DNA of 64,000 bases from Anaerolineaceae bacterium (lineage in GTDB: Bacteria; Chloroflexota; Anaerolineae; Aggregatilineales; Phototrophicaceae), in contig NZXX01000002.1 in NCBI GenBank assembly GCA_002702065.1, forward strand, positions 868,001 to 932,000, written 5' to 3'. The position numbers and the translations under genes are program-made. Every line of letters begins with the position of its first letter. Position 1 is the first letter of the stretch. The notes under the pieces were generated by a model. That model saw only the letters and a list, made by a program, of their open reading frames with translations. It searched no databases and was not told the DNA's origin. Below are positions 33,422-42,704 of the stretch, piece after piece.

Positions 33422-34858
33422 TTAGGAGACTGGAAGGTGAACCGTGAATCGCGTGCCGTTCCCTGCCTGGCTTTCCACATACACTTGGCCGTGATGGGCT
33501 TCGACCAGTTGTTTGACGATGGCAAGCCCTAATCCCGATCCGCCGGTGGCACGATTCCGGGATTTCTCTGCCCGCCAGAAACGCTCGAAGAGATGGGGAG
33601 CATCTTCCGGCAGAATGCCCGGTCCATTGTCGCTGACAGACAACTCAACACATCCTCCGGAAGGATGCGCCCCGACGATGACCCGCGTTCCATTCGGACT
33701 ATAACGAAGCGCATTATCCACCAGGTTGGTCATGACCTGCATCAGCCGCTCAGGGTCAGCCTGAATCTCAGGCAGATCCCCTCCAATGTCGGTTTCAAGG
33801 GCAATGTCTTTCTCTTGAGCGCTCAAGCGCATCCGTTCTCCGACCTGTTGAACCAGCACACCCGGCTCAACCGACTGTTTTTGCAGTTGCAACTGTCCAG
33901 CCTCTGCCAATGAAAGCGTGCGCAGATCGCCGATGAGCAGGTTGAGGCGTAACGTTTCCTGATGTACTGAGGCGAGTTCCTCCGGGGTCGTGGGCAGCAC
34001 ACCGTCAAGCATCGCTTCGAGATTGCTCTGGATGACGGAAAGCGGGGTGCGTAAATCATGGGCGATGTCGCCAATCATGTTGCGGCGTTCCGTGTCGTAA
34101 CGTTGTAAGGTTTCCGCCATGTGGTTGAACGTCGTCGCTACCTGACTGATTTCGTCCTGTCCTTTGACCTGGACGCGCTGACTCAAATCACCGGATGCAA
34201 TTCCCTGCGTGGCAGCAGACAACCTGCGGAGAGGACGAATGGTTTGAATGAAGAGTACCGACCCCAGGATGACTGCGAGACCGCCAGCTGCGATTCCAGC
34301 GAGCAGAGCTGAACGATTGACTGAGCCAAGAAAATCGCCCGCTGGTGTGGCAGGTGTATCCAGCGGCGTAACGATGAGCGTGCCGACTTGCTGCCCTCCG
34401 ACGGTGATCGGCGCGCCGTTGGCAAGATCGTCGGTTTGTAAGTGACCTCCGGTTAACGTACCGGCAGTATCCACCACAACGATGCCGTCGGCTTGCGCGA
34501 GGATCATTCGGTCGCTGAAAACCAGCACCATCTCATCCATCATGTCCGATTCGTTCATGCCATCACCAGACCACCAGCCCATATCCTCCATCATCATCCC
34601 GTTTCCCATCGCGCTGGAGGACATGCTGTAGCCCCAGGGATTACGCAAAACGGCGTCAACGCCATTCCAGCTGCCAGACCGCGTATAGTAGTTGGCAGCG
34701 ACGGGGGCGAGTTGGGCCGCCCGCTGTTGTCCAGTTTGCGTGATATACAGTTCAAACTGGTTGGCTGTCGTCTGGCTCATCAGCAGCACAACCATACCGA
34801 TGCCAACCAGGATAATGAGTACAAAGGCTCCCATCAGTTTGATCCATAGGCTGTGCAT
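33422..34858 (-). CDS. Sensor histidine kinase with a Met-rich outer domain
   Basis: The 478 residues have a first membrane helix (8-29), an outer domain (about 30-180), a second helix, HAMP (about 205-258), a HisKA dimerisation domain with the phospho-acceptor in IGDIAHDLRTPL (near 264) and a HATPase domain with NALRYSPNG, DNGPGI and GSGLGLAIV. The outer domain contains a Met/Trp-rich stretch (MSSSAMGNGMMMEDMGWW, near 80-97, then MNESDMMDEM). Such Met clusters bind Cu(I) or Ag(I). It overlaps in operon with the regulator gene (gap of five bases). A copper-sensing role is inferred. Confidence 0.9.
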   Translation of the reverse strand: MHSLWIKLMGAFVLIILVGIGMVVLLMSQTTANQFELYITQTGQQRAAQLAPVAANYYTRSGSWNGVDAVLRNPWGYSMSSSAMGNGMMMEDMGWWSGDGMNESDMMDEMVLVFSDRMILAQADGIVVVDTAGTLTGGHLQTDDLANGAPITVGGQQVGTLIVTPLDTPATPAGDFLGSVNRSALLAGIAAGGLAVILGSVLFIQTIRPLRRLSAATQGIASGDLSQRVQVKGQDEISQVATTFNHMAETLQRYDTERRNMIGDIAHDLRTPLSVIQSNLEAMLDGVLPTTPEELASVHQETLRLNLLIGDLRTLSLAEAGQLQLQKQSVEPGVLVQQVGERMRLSAQEKDIALETDIGGDLPEIQADPERLMQVMTNLVDNALRYSPNGTRVIVGAHPSGGCVELSVSDNGPGILPEDAPHLFERFWRAEKSRNRATGGSGLGLAIVKQLVEAHHGQVYVESQAGNGTRFTVHLPVS

Positions 34859-34863
34859 AGTGG

Positions 34864-35550
34864 TTAGTCCTCGGTGAACTTATACCCAACACTCCGCACC
34901 GTGAGAAGGTAGCGCGGTTGAGGCGGGTCGGGTTCGATTTTCTGTCTCAGGTTTTTCACATGCTGGTCAATCGTGCGTTCGTAACCTTCATAGGTGGTTC
35001 CCTGGGTGAGTTCGAGTAGCTGAGCGCGGGTATAGACTCGACCTGGGTGGCGCATCAAAGCCACCAGTAGATCGAATTCATTGGCGGTCATCTCGACAGG
35101 CACACCGGCAACCGTCACCGCCCGGCGCTGCAAATCGGCCCGGATGTCGGAGGCCTCAATGATCTGAGAGGGAGATTCTGGCTGTTCCGCCCGGCGCAAT
35201 ACCGCCCGTACTCGCGCGACGACTTCGCGGGGTGAGAACGGCTTGGTAATGTAGTCGTCTGCGCCTAATTCAAGTCCAATGAGGCGATCCGCTTCTTCAG
35301 TGCGGGCCGTCAGCATAATGATGGGTACATTGGAATCGCGCCGTAAGGTGCGGCACACATCCAAACCGTCCAGTTGGCCGGGCAGGTTCAAGTCCAGGAT
35401 CACCAGCGCCGGTTTTTCGTGACGGAACGCCGCCAATCCCTGTGTACCGTCGGTAGCCCACACCACGCCATAACCGGCTTGTTCCAGGTAGAGCCGGACG
35501 GTACGCACGATCTTAGCTTCGTCTTCAATGATTAAGATGGTCCGTGCCAT
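34864..35550 (-). CDS. OmpR/PhoB-family response regulator
   Basis: This 228-residue regulator has a receiver domain with acidic residues at 10-11, the phospho-acceptor in VILDLNLPG (about 54) and Lys in DDYITKPFSP, then a winged-helix effector domain ending TVRSVGYKF. It is the partner of the Met-rich sensor kinase encoded directly downstream. The probable target is the Met/His-rich protein gene next in line, or the metal ATPase cluster on the other side; both are inference. Confidence 0.93.
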   Translation of the reverse strand: MARTILIIEDEAKIVRTVRLYLEQAGYGVVWATDGTQGLAAFRHEKPALVILDLNLPGQLDGLDVCRTLRRDSNVPIIMLTARTEEADRLIGLELGADDYITKPFSPREVVARVRAVLRRAEQPESPSQIIEASDIRADLQRRAVTVAGVPVEMTANEFDLLVALMRHPGRVYTRAQLLELTQGTTYEGYERTIDQHVKNLRQKIEPDPPQPRYLLTVRSVGYKFTED

Positions 35551-35806
35551 CTTTCCCGATCCTCAGAGCAATTGTTTCGATTCCTATTATACGCCGAACC
35601 CACACCGTTTTTAGCTGAAACGGATGTCTAGACCCTATCAGCTCGTTTTTCCATCCGAGTTTCTGATGGCAGTGTACAGAGGGATTGTGAAGCAAGTATG
35701 AAGCCTGCGTGGGATTCGCGTGTGGTCTGCTCGCAGGTTGCAGAGACTTCGTGCCTGCTGACACGAGCATGAGACGGTTGGTTCTTGGCAAAAGCACAAG
35801 AGTATT

Positions 35807-35826
35807 ATATCATTGAACACTGATAT
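35807..35826 (+). promoter_or_regulatory. Dyad upstream of the CmtR-like gene
   Basis: ATATCA and TGATAT form an inverted repeat with an 8-base spacer, 20 bases before the ATG of the ArsR-family gene. The 296-base gap to the leftward response regulator gene holds no gene. Autoregulation by the CmtR-like sensor is the obvious hypothesis. Confidence 0.5.
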
Positions 35827-35846
35827 GATGATATGGAGATAACACC

Positions 35847-36203
35847 ATGCTGATCGCTTCGGAACAATTAGAAGTCAGCCTGAAAGCGAAGCTGTTTCGC
35901 GGTTTCGGCGATCCCTCGCGCCTGAGTATCCTGGACGCGCTTCGTGATCGTCCGCTCACTGTGAGCCAGCTTATCGAAATCACTGGACTTACCCAGTCAA
36001 ACGTCTCCAACCATCTTGGCTGCTTAAAGGACTGCGGCTTAGTCATGGCAGAACCGTCAGGACGCTATGTGACCTACCGCTTGAGCGATGACCGCGTGGC
36101 GGATCTGATCGCGTTAGCCGAGTCCCTGTTGGCGGATATCGCTCGCGGCGTGTACGAATGCACGCGCTACGAAAGCCCAACGGAGGCGCAGCATGGCGAG
36201 TAA
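35847..36203 (+). CDS. ArsR-family Cd/Pb sensor, CmtR-like
   Basis: The 118-residue repressor has the recognition helix TQSNVSNHLGCLKDCGLV. Cysteines C59 and C63 within that helix and C105 in the C-terminal helix (YECTRYE) match the C57/C61/C102 ligand set of Mycobacterium CmtR, which senses Cd(II) and Pb(II). The DNA-contacting helix itself would be distorted on metal binding. The gene overlaps the following P-type ATPase gene by 11 bases, so the sensor is co-translated with its likely target. Confidence 0.9.
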   Translation: MLIASEQLEVSLKAKLFRGFGDPSRLSILDALRDRPLTVSQLIEITGLTQSNVSNHLGCLKDCGLVMAEPSGRYVTYRLSDDRVADLIALAESLLADIARGVYECTRYESPTEAQHGE

Positions 36204-38298
36204 CCAGGTCATCGAAGTCCCAATTAGCGGGATGGACTGCGCCGAATGCGCGTCCCACGTTCAGCACGCCATCGCTCAAATTCCCGGTGTCCAGGCAGTC
36301 GAGGTGTATCTTACTTCAGAAAAGGCTGTGATCCAGACTGGAATCGCACCCGTCAGTATGGATGCCATTCGCCGAGCAGTCGCCGAGGCCGGTTACATGG
36401 TTCCTGAAGTTGAGCAGCCACAGGCCATTGGAACGCTCGGCAAAGACTTTACCCGTTCGGTTCTGAGTTTGTTTGGAATCGTGTTTGGCGTGGTGCTGCT
36501 CATCGTGGTTGCCGGGGAATGGCTCGGTCTGTTTGAAACGCTCACCGATAGCATTCCCTGGTACGTCGGGTATGCGCTGGTCCTGATTTCAGGGCTGCCC
36601 ACATTTCGCGGGGTGGTAGAAGCGGCGCTCAAGCGTCGAGTCACATCGCACACGCTCATGACGGTGGGAGTGATTGCCGCCCTGATCGTGGGGGAATGGG
36701 TCACAGCAGCGATTGTCGTGTTTTTCATGCGGACTGGCGATTTCGCTGAACGCTTTACCACCGAACGCAGCCGCCGCGCGCTCAAGAATCTCACCGAGAT
36801 GACCCCTCAGACCGCGCGTGTGGAACGCGCCGGACAAGAAATGGAAATCCCCGTTGAACAGGTGCAGGTCGGTGAAACCGTCGTCGTGCGTCCGGGTGAG
36901 AAAATCCCAGTTGATGGGGAAGTGTTGAGTGGTCAGGCAACCATTGATCAGTCCACCATTACCGGCGAGTCAATGCCAGTGGAGGCAGGCGCAGGTGCGA
37001 AAGTATTTGCGGCGACGTATGCCCGGCTCGGCAGTTTGCGTATTCAGACGATACGAGTAGGAGCGGATACCACCTTCGGGCGCGTCATCCGGCTGGTCGA
37101 AGAAGCCGAAACCCACCGCGCCGATGTGCAGCGCATCGCCGACAAGTTCTCCGCTTATTACCTGCCGGTGGTTGCTCTTGTCGCCTTCATGACGTTCCTC
37201 ATTCGGCAAGACCCATTGGCTACTGCCGCGGTGCTGGTGATTGCCTGTTCCTGCTCGTTTGCGTTAGCCACCCCGATTGCGATGCTGGCATCTATCGGCG
37301 TGGGGGCAAAATCGGGCTTGCTCATCAAAGGCGGCAAGTACATCGAGATGCTGGCGCACGCCGATGTGCTGCTGATCGACAAGACGGGGACATTGACATT
37401 GGGACAGCCGCAGATCACGGATGTCATCGCGCTGAATGGCCTCCCGCAAGACGAAGTTTTGCGGCTGGCAGCGTCGGCAGAGCGCTACTCCGAGCATCCC
37501 TTAGCGGAAGCGGTGCGTCAAGCGGCATACAGGCGCGGCGTTGCGCTCGAAGAACCACACGAATTCGTGTCGATTCCGGGTCAAGGCGTGCGTGCAAAAG
37601 TCAACGGGAGCGCCGTAATGGTCGGCAGCCGCCGGATGTTCACGAATGGCGCATCACCCCAGATGGCCGCTGATCTGGAAGCGCAGGGCAAGACCACGTT
37701 ATGGGTTGCCCGCGATGACGAACTGATCGGGATCATGGCTGCCGCTGATACGCTGCGCCCCGAAATCCCGGCGGCAGTGGAAGCGGTACGGGTGTTGGGT
37801 ATCCAGGAGATTCAGATTTTGACCGGGGATAACGAGCGAGTGGCCGCCAGTTTAGCGAAGAGTCTCGGCGTGAGCTATCAGGCGAACCTGCTTCCCGAAG
37901 ACAAAATCGCTGTCGTCAAAGCATATCAGGCGCAGGGGCGCACGGTCGTTATGGTGGGGGATGGGGTCAACGATGCCCCCGCGCTGGCGCAGGCGGATGT
38001 GGGTATTGCAATGGGTGCAGCAGGGACAGATGTGGCGATTGAAGCCGCGCACGTTGCGCTGATGCGGGACGATTGGACGTTGGTGCCGGAAGTGTTCCGC
38101 ATTGCCAGGCGGACCATGCGTGTGGTCAAGACCAACATCGGGTTCACAGCGGTTTACAACCTGTTGGGACTGACACTGGCATCGCTCGGAATCATCCCGC
38201 CCGTGCTGGCGGCAGCCGCGCAGTCGTTGCCGGACATTGGCATCCTGATGAACTCCTCGCGGCTGCTTCGCATGGGCCGCAGGGGAAACAACCGATAG
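36193..38298 (+). CDS. P1B-type heavy-metal ATPase with CSC transport motif
   Basis: The 701-residue pump has one N-terminal HMA domain with GMDCAECAS (CxxC near 15-18), the eight-helix P1B layout, TGES, DKTGT, a HP motif (SEHPLAEA), TGDNE and GDGVNDAP. The metal-binding motif in the sixth helix reads C352-S-C354 (IACSCSFALATP), where nearly all family members have a Pro in the middle (CPC, SPC, APC). It is co-expressed with a CmtR-like sensor, so Cd or Pb export is the best guess. The GGAGG-type site before ATG 36193 lies within the sensor gene. Confidence 0.92.
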   Translation: MASNQVIEVPISGMDCAECASHVQHAIAQIPGVQAVEVYLTSEKAVIQTGIAPVSMDAIRRAVAEAGYMVPEVEQPQAIGTLGKDFTRSVLSLFGIVFGVVLLIVVAGEWLGLFETLTDSIPWYVGYALVLISGLPTFRGVVEAALKRRVTSHTLMTVGVIAALIVGEWVTAAIVVFFMRTGDFAERFTTERSRRALKNLTEMTPQTARVERAGQEMEIPVEQVQVGETVVVRPGEKIPVDGEVLSGQATIDQSTITGESMPVEAGAGAKVFAATYARLGSLRIQTIRVGADTTFGRVIRLVEEAETHRADVQRIADKFSAYYLPVVALVAFMTFLIRQDPLATAAVLVIACSCSFALATPIAMLASIGVGAKSGLLIKGGKYIEMLAHADVLLIDKTGTLTLGQPQITDVIALNGLPQDEVLRLAASAERYSEHPLAEAVRQAAYRRGVALEEPHEFVSIPGQGVRAKVNGSAVMVGSRRMFTNGASPQMAADLEAQGKTTLWVARDDELIGIMAAADTLRPEIPAAVEAVRVLGIQEIQILTGDNERVAASLAKSLGVSYQANLLPEDKIAVVKAYQAQGRTVVMVGDGVNDAPALAQADVGIAMGAAGTDVAIEAAHVALMRDDWTLVPEVFRIARRTMRVVKTNIGFTAVYNLLGLTLASLGIIPPVLAAAAQSLPDIGILMNSSRLLRMGRRGNNR

Positions 38299-38331
38299 CC
38301 TCAGCGTATTGATTTCGGAGGAGATTGAACC

Positions 38332-38553
38332 ATGTGCCTGTTCTGTACGGCGGTCCCCATGACGATTGCATTGGGCGCTCGCACTCATGCCAAACACATT
38401 GAGAGACGTAAAGCGGCGGAAGCGCGCGGTGAGCCACCGCCCAAGATGGTGAGCGTGAGAGCCATCCAAACCGCCACTGCCGTCGTCGCATTGGGTTTAG
38501 GGGTTGGAGCCGTTGTGTACCACACTTCTCTTTCGACGCAAGGTGTGACGTGA
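38332..38553 (+). CDS. Small membrane protein with N-terminal CxxC
   Basis: I do not recognise this 73-residue protein. A strong GGAGGAG site precedes its ATG. It begins MCLFCTAVP, a CxxC at residues 2-5, followed by a hydrophobic stretch, a basic loop and one clear transmembrane helix (about 42-62). It lies 33 bases after the CSC-type ATPase gene and may be a small metal-binding accessory subunit, which is inference. Confidence 0.65.
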   Translation: MCLFCTAVPMTIALGARTHAKHIERRKAAEARGEPPPKMVSVRAIQTATAVVALGLGVGAVVYHTSLSTQGVT

Positions 38554-38593
38554 GGTGGCGAACCTGACATCCGCCTTGCAAGGATTCTGACTG

Positions 38594-40048
38594 ATGACCG
38601 CAGCAAATGACGTACATATCGACAACAAGTTCCTTTTGCCTTCGCTGAGTGCGTATCGCCGAAGTCCCATTCGTGCGTGGCTCCGCATCGCACGAGATAC
38701 GATTCGTGGCCCGCACGAAGGGCACAAGGGTATCCAGGCACGTCAAGAGGCTCGCCTGCGCGATCTCGTTAACTACGCGCGCGCTCACAGTGCGTACTAC
38801 CGCGACCATTACGCCGGACTGCCGGAGTACCCTCACCTTGAGGAAATTCCGCCTGTCACTAAGCCCGCTCTGATAGCGCGGTTTGATGAGTGGGTGACGG
38901 ATGATCGCGTGAAATTGAGCGATGTCGAGGCGTTCATCGCCGATGTCGAGCGCGTGGGAATGCCTTTTGCCGATCAGTACGCCGTGTGGACAACCAGCGG
39001 GACGACGGGCAAGCGGGGCATCTTCCTGCACGATCCTGTGGCGATGAGCGTTTACACCATGCTGCTGCTCGTGCGCGCCCATGCGCTCACGCCGGGCGGT
39101 GTACTCCGTGCGCTGGGGAAGCACCTGCGTATTGCTGCTGTCGTCGCCACCGGCGGGCATTTCGCCGGAGTGAGCATGGTCAGCATGGTTCAGCATCGTT
39201 TCCCTCGTCTGGCGCGAGGTGTGCGGACCTTTAGCATCATGACACCGCTCCCGCACCTCGTCGAAGACCTCAATGCCTTCAACCCGGCGATCCTCGCCGG
39301 TTATCCAACCGCCATTGAAGTGCTGGCCGAAGAAGCCAATCAAGGCCGCCTCCGCATTCGCCCGACCCTCATCGTCGTTGGCGCTGAAGTGCTCACACCG
39401 CGCGCCAGAAGCAAAATCGAGCATACCTTCAACACGCGCGTTTTCAACCAGTATGCTGCCAGTGAGTTCCTTCATGGCATTGCCTTCGACTGCGGCCAAG
39501 GATGGCTCCATGTAAACTCGGACTGGCTCATTCTGGAACCCATTCAAGCCGATGGAACGCCCACGCCGCCCGGCCAGCCGAGTGATACCGTGCTCCTGAC
39601 CAACCTGGCAAACCGCGTCCAGCCCATCATCCGCTACGACCTCGGCGACAGCATCACCACCCATCCCGACCCCTGCGCGTGTGGCAGCCCTTTTCCGGCA
39701 ATCCAGGTGGAAGGTCGCCACAATGACACCCTCCGCTTCCCCAACGCGAGCGGGCACTCGATTGCGATTCTCCCCCTAGCACTTGGTACTGTCATCGAAA
39801 AGACACCGGGCGTGCAGCGTTTCCAAGCCTACCAGACCCAGGACAACGAACTGATGATCCGGCTGGAGACGCGGTCAGATGCAGATCCAGATGCCGTTTG
39901 GCAGCACGTCCATCAGCGCGTTCAATGGTTCTTCACGGAGAACGGCATCCGAAGTGTCCACGTTCAACGCGCCAGCGAACCACCGCAGCGCGACCTGCAC
40001 AGCCAGAAGTACCGCACAGTCTGGGTTGCCCGATTGAAAGGAAGATGA
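38594..40048 (+). CDS. PaaK-like adenylate-forming enzyme (copy 1)
   Basis: This 484-residue protein belongs to the phenylacetate-CoA ligase/coenzyme F390 synthetase group of ANL enzymes. The P-loop-like motif is WTTSGTTGKRGIF (near 132-144), YAASEF is the adenine-site motif near 290, and RYDLGDSI near 353 holds the ribose-binding Asp. The DPCACGSPFPAI stretch has two Cys that may bind zinc. It lacks obvious membrane parts. It activates a carboxylic acid by adenylation; the acid is unknown. A paralogue is encoded at 41325-42704. The gene overlaps the next, a methyltransferase, by four bases. Confidence 0.85.
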   Translation: MTAANDVHIDNKFLLPSLSAYRRSPIRAWLRIARDTIRGPHEGHKGIQARQEARLRDLVNYARAHSAYYRDHYAGLPEYPHLEEIPPVTKPALIARFDEWVTDDRVKLSDVEAFIADVERVGMPFADQYAVWTTSGTTGKRGIFLHDPVAMSVYTMLLLVRAHALTPGGVLRALGKHLRIAAVVATGGHFAGVSMVSMVQHRFPRLARGVRTFSIMTPLPHLVEDLNAFNPAILAGYPTAIEVLAEEANQGRLRIRPTLIVVGAEVLTPRARSKIEHTFNTRVFNQYAASEFLHGIAFDCGQGWLHVNSDWLILEPIQADGTPTPPGQPSDTVLLTNLANRVQPIIRYDLGDSITTHPDPCACGSPFPAIQVEGRHNDTLRFPNASGHSIAILPLALGTVIEKTPGVQRFQAYQTQDNELMIRLETRSDADPDAVWQHVHQRVQWFFTENGIRSVHVQRASEPPQRDLHSQKYRTVWVARLKGR

Positions 40049-40686
40049 CCATACTGCTGAAAACGATTGGACTCCTGCTGCTGACAGTGGTCAGTGTCAA
40101 CCTGTGGTGGCGCTGGGCCAGCCGCCGCCGTTCACTCCCCTGTCCGACGTGGCTGGCGAGTAGTTTGGAAAGCGCCGTCATGGATCGCCTCATGGGAACA
40201 AAAGCTACGCTGGATCGAATCGGCTTACAACCAGGACAGCGGGTGCTCGAAGTGGGGCCGGGTCCGGGGCGGCTGCTCATCCCCGCCGCCAAGCGTGTGT
40301 CGCCCGGCGGGGAAGTGGTTGGGTTGGACATCCAGCCGGGCATGGTCAAGCGGCTCAAAGCGCGAGCAGCGCAGGCAGGTGTCGCCAACCTGACTGCCGT
40401 AGAGGGGGATGCGACTCAACCCCACTTTCCGCCAGAGCATTTTGACGTGATCTGGATGTGTACCGTGCTGGGCGAAATTCCAGACCGCGAGGCCGCGCTT
40501 CGGCAGTGTTACACGGCACTCAAAACTGGCGGCAGGCTCTCCATCACGGAAATCTTTCCCGATCCACACTATCAGTCGCTGTCTACGGTACAACGGCTGG
40601 CAGCAATGGTGGGATTTCAATTGCAGGCGGTGCATGGACCCTGGTTCTTCTTGACCGCGAATTTCGATAAACCAGCGTTGCCATGA
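40045..40686 (+). CDS. Class I SAM methyltransferase, membrane-anchored
   Basis: Starting at ATG 40045 (ATGA overlap with the PaaK-like gene), the 213 residues have a short hydrophobic N-terminus (about 3-20) and a UbiE-like methyltransferase domain. Motif I is VLEVGPGPGRLLIPAA, the acidic end of strand 2 is in GLDIQPGM, and post-motif I is EGDATQ. Substrate could be a lipid or quinone, or the product made with the adjacent adenylating enzymes. A longer frame upstream is an artefact because it lies over the PaaK gene. Confidence 0.85.
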   Translation: MTILLKTIGLLLLTVVSVNLWWRWASRRRSLPCPTWLASSLESAVMDRLMGTKATLDRIGLQPGQRVLEVGPGPGRLLIPAAKRVSPGGEVVGLDIQPGMVKRLKARAAQAGVANLTAVEGDATQPHFPPEHFDVIWMCTVLGEIPDREAALRQCYTALKTGGRLSITEIFPDPHYQSLSTVQRLAAMVGFQLQAVHGPWFFLTANFDKPALP

Positions 40687-41297
40687 GGATTGCCGCCGTT
40701 GCAGACCGCACAACCCATGCGCGCGATAAGAAACGCGCTCCACGAGGAAAGGAAGTCATCCTGATGGACAGGTTGCAGGACAAATCCAAAGCGAAGTCGG
40801 AATGGGGCGAAAAGTCTCTGATGGAGAGACTGCAATTTAATGCCCCAATCGAGTTTGTAACTGCTCTATCCTTCGAGGCGTGTATTTCGCGGATAAGAGG
40901 GATCGAGGAGTTGTCCACCTTCTTTGAAGCCTACCGTGTGCAGATCTATCCCATCTACAAGGTATACGGCGACCAGATGTGTGAGTTTCGCGTGCGTGCG
41001 CGGGGCACGGGCGTAGAGGTGGTTGGCTATCTGCGTGCGACTTCCGAAGACACGACCACGCACGTTGAGGGGCAGGCAGGCGTTCACCTGATCGGCTATC
41101 TCATAGCGGGTCTGCTGGGCGCGTGTATCCTGGCGTTCACCTATGGGTTTAATCGACCTGTGTTGTCATGGAATGCTGCGTGGCTGTGTTTACTGCTGTT
41201 CTTTCCGGCGGTTGCGGCGCTGGTGTGGCTGGTGGATTTCGGGCAGCGTGACCAGGTGCGGCAAATGATCGAGGCGACGCTGGAACGGAGATCCTGA
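40683..41297 (+). CDS. Membrane protein of unknown function
   Basis: The 204 residues (ATG 40683, again an ATGA overlap; ATG 40764 with an AAGGAAG region is an alternative giving 177 residues) have a soluble N-terminal part with a beta-rich look (about 50-130) and two transmembrane helices near the C-terminus (about 137-158, 164-186). I know no family for it. The tight overlaps place it in one operon with the two PaaK-like genes and the methyltransferase. Confidence 0.65.
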   Translation: MRIAAVADRTTHARDKKRAPRGKEVILMDRLQDKSKAKSEWGEKSLMERLQFNAPIEFVTALSFEACISRIRGIEELSTFFEAYRVQIYPIYKVYGDQMCEFRVRARGTGVEVVGYLRATSEDTTTHVEGQAGVHLIGYLIAGLLGACILAFTYGFNRPVLSWNAAWLCLLLFFPAVAALVWLVDFGQRDQVRQMIEATLERRS

Positions 41298-41324
41298 AAT
41301 GAAAACAAGTCGAGAGGAAGGCGT

Positions 41325-42704
41325 ATGAACGAGAGTTTCCTATGGCTGCTGCTTGATACCCGTAGAGCCAGAAAGCAAGGTCCAGCCGCCATCGCGCGGC
41401 GACAGCGCACCCGTCTCGCCGAGATGGTCGCCTTCGCGCGCGCCAACTCACCCTACTACCGAGAACTCTACCATGACCTGCCGGAGCAAGTAGAGGATCC
41501 CACACTGCTGCCGGTCACTGACAAGAAAACGCTGATGGCGCGCTTCGACGACTGGATCACCGACCGCGAGGTGACCATCGACAAGGTTCGCCCGTTCGTT
41601 GAAAACCCTGACCTATTTGGGCAGCAACTCCTGGGCAAGTACCTCGTGGCGACCACCTCGGGCACCACCGGGACTCATGGTATCTTTCTGACCGACCAGC
41701 GGAGCCTCGCCGTGATTGGGGCCCTGTTCTTACGCTTGATGGGTGCCTGGCTCAATGTCCGCGACCTCATCAGGATTATCGCCCACGGCGGGCGCATCGG
41801 AGCGATACTCGCAACCGGCACCCCACTCGCCACCGGGGTCGGTATCGCACGCTTTGAGCCACGACTCGGCAAGGCGTTTCAGGCTCTCTCGGTACACGCG
41901 CCCCTGTCAGAACTTGTGGCTGCACTCAACAAATTCCAGCCGGTCATTCTTACGAGTTACGCGACCGTGACGAAGCTCCTTGCCGGCGAGCAGGAAACAG
42001 GCCGCCTCCACATCAACCCGGTGCTGATCATACCTGTAGCCGAGGGTCTCGCGGTAGACGAGTACAACCGTATCGCCAGGGTGTTCAACGCCAAGGTCGG
42101 CAACAGCTATGCTGCCTCCGAGTGTCAGTTCATCAGCTACGGTTGCGAGTATGGGTGGCAGCACGTCAACAGCGATTGGGTCGTGTTGGAACCCGTTGAT
42201 GCTGACTACCGACCTGTCCCACCGGGTATCCAGTCACACACAATCCTCATCAGCAACCTCGCTAACCGGGTGCAACCGATCCTCCGCTACGACCTGGGCG
42301 ACAGCATCCTGCAACGACCTGACCCCTGCCCGTGTGGCAATCCGCTGCCCGCGATTCGTGTCCAGGGTCGTGCCGCCGACATGCTCACCTTGCCGACCGA
42401 GCATGGGGAACGGATCACGATGCCGCCACTCCTGTTCGGCACCTCAATCTATCAAATTCCAGGCATCGAGCAGTTCCAGATGGTGCAGACTGCGCCGACG
42501 AGCCTGCGCGTGCGTCTGCGTCTCACGGACAGTGCTGACCCGGATCGTGTATGGCAGGCGGTGCATACCGAGATCACACACCTGCTTGCCAGGCACAAGC
42601 TCGCCAATATTACGGTCGAGCGCGCTGAAGAACCGCCAGAGCAATCCCCCGGTGGCAAGTATCGTGAGGTCATCCCGCTGAACGAGGCAAAAATCAATGA
42701 ATGA
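41325..42704 (+). CDS. PaaK-like adenylate-forming enzyme (copy 2)
   Basis: This 459-residue paralogue of the protein at 38594-40048 shares the motifs ATTSGTTGTHGIFL, YAASECQF and RYDLGDSI and the CPCGNPLPAI stretch. The two differ throughout, so the duplication is old. Good AGAGGAAGG site before the ATG. Its 3' end overlaps the start of a ZIP transporter gene by eight bases, binding an acid-activating enzyme to a metal transport operon. Confidence 0.85.
   Translation: MNESFLWLLLDTRRARKQGPAAIARRQRTRLAEMVAFARANSPYYRELYHDLPEQVEDPTLLPVTDKKTLMARFDDWITDREVTIDKVRPFVENPDLFGQQLLGKYLVATTSGTTGTHGIFLTDQRSLAVIGALFLRLMGAWLNVRDLIRIIAHGGRIGAILATGTPLATGVGIARFEPRLGKAFQALSVHAPLSELVAALNKFQPVILTSYATVTKLLAGEQETGRLHINPVLIIPVAEGLAVDEYNRIARVFNAKVGNSYAASECQFISYGCEYGWQHVNSDWVVLEPVDADYRPVPPGIQSHTILISNLANRVQPILRYDLGDSILQRPDPCPCGNPLPAIRVQGRAADMLTLPTEHGERITMPPLLFGTSIYQIPGIEQFQMVQTAPTSLRVRLRLTDSADPDRVWQAVHTEITHLLARHKLANITVERAEEPPEQSPGGKYREVIPLNEAKINE

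Noticed and set aside
36043..38469. Minus-strand open frames opposite the CSC-type ATPase
   Set aside because: They mirror a well-defined ATPase and show no motif or ribosome binding site.
38192..39757. 521-codon open frame on the minus strand
   Set aside because: It covers the PaaK-like gene on the other strand, which has clear motifs; its own translation is rich in Arg, Gly and His with no domain.
39898..40044. Extended N-terminus of the methyltransferase
   Set aside because: These 49 codons lie in the PaaK-like gene and read as low-complexity sequence; the ATG at 40045 has the coupled ATGA start.
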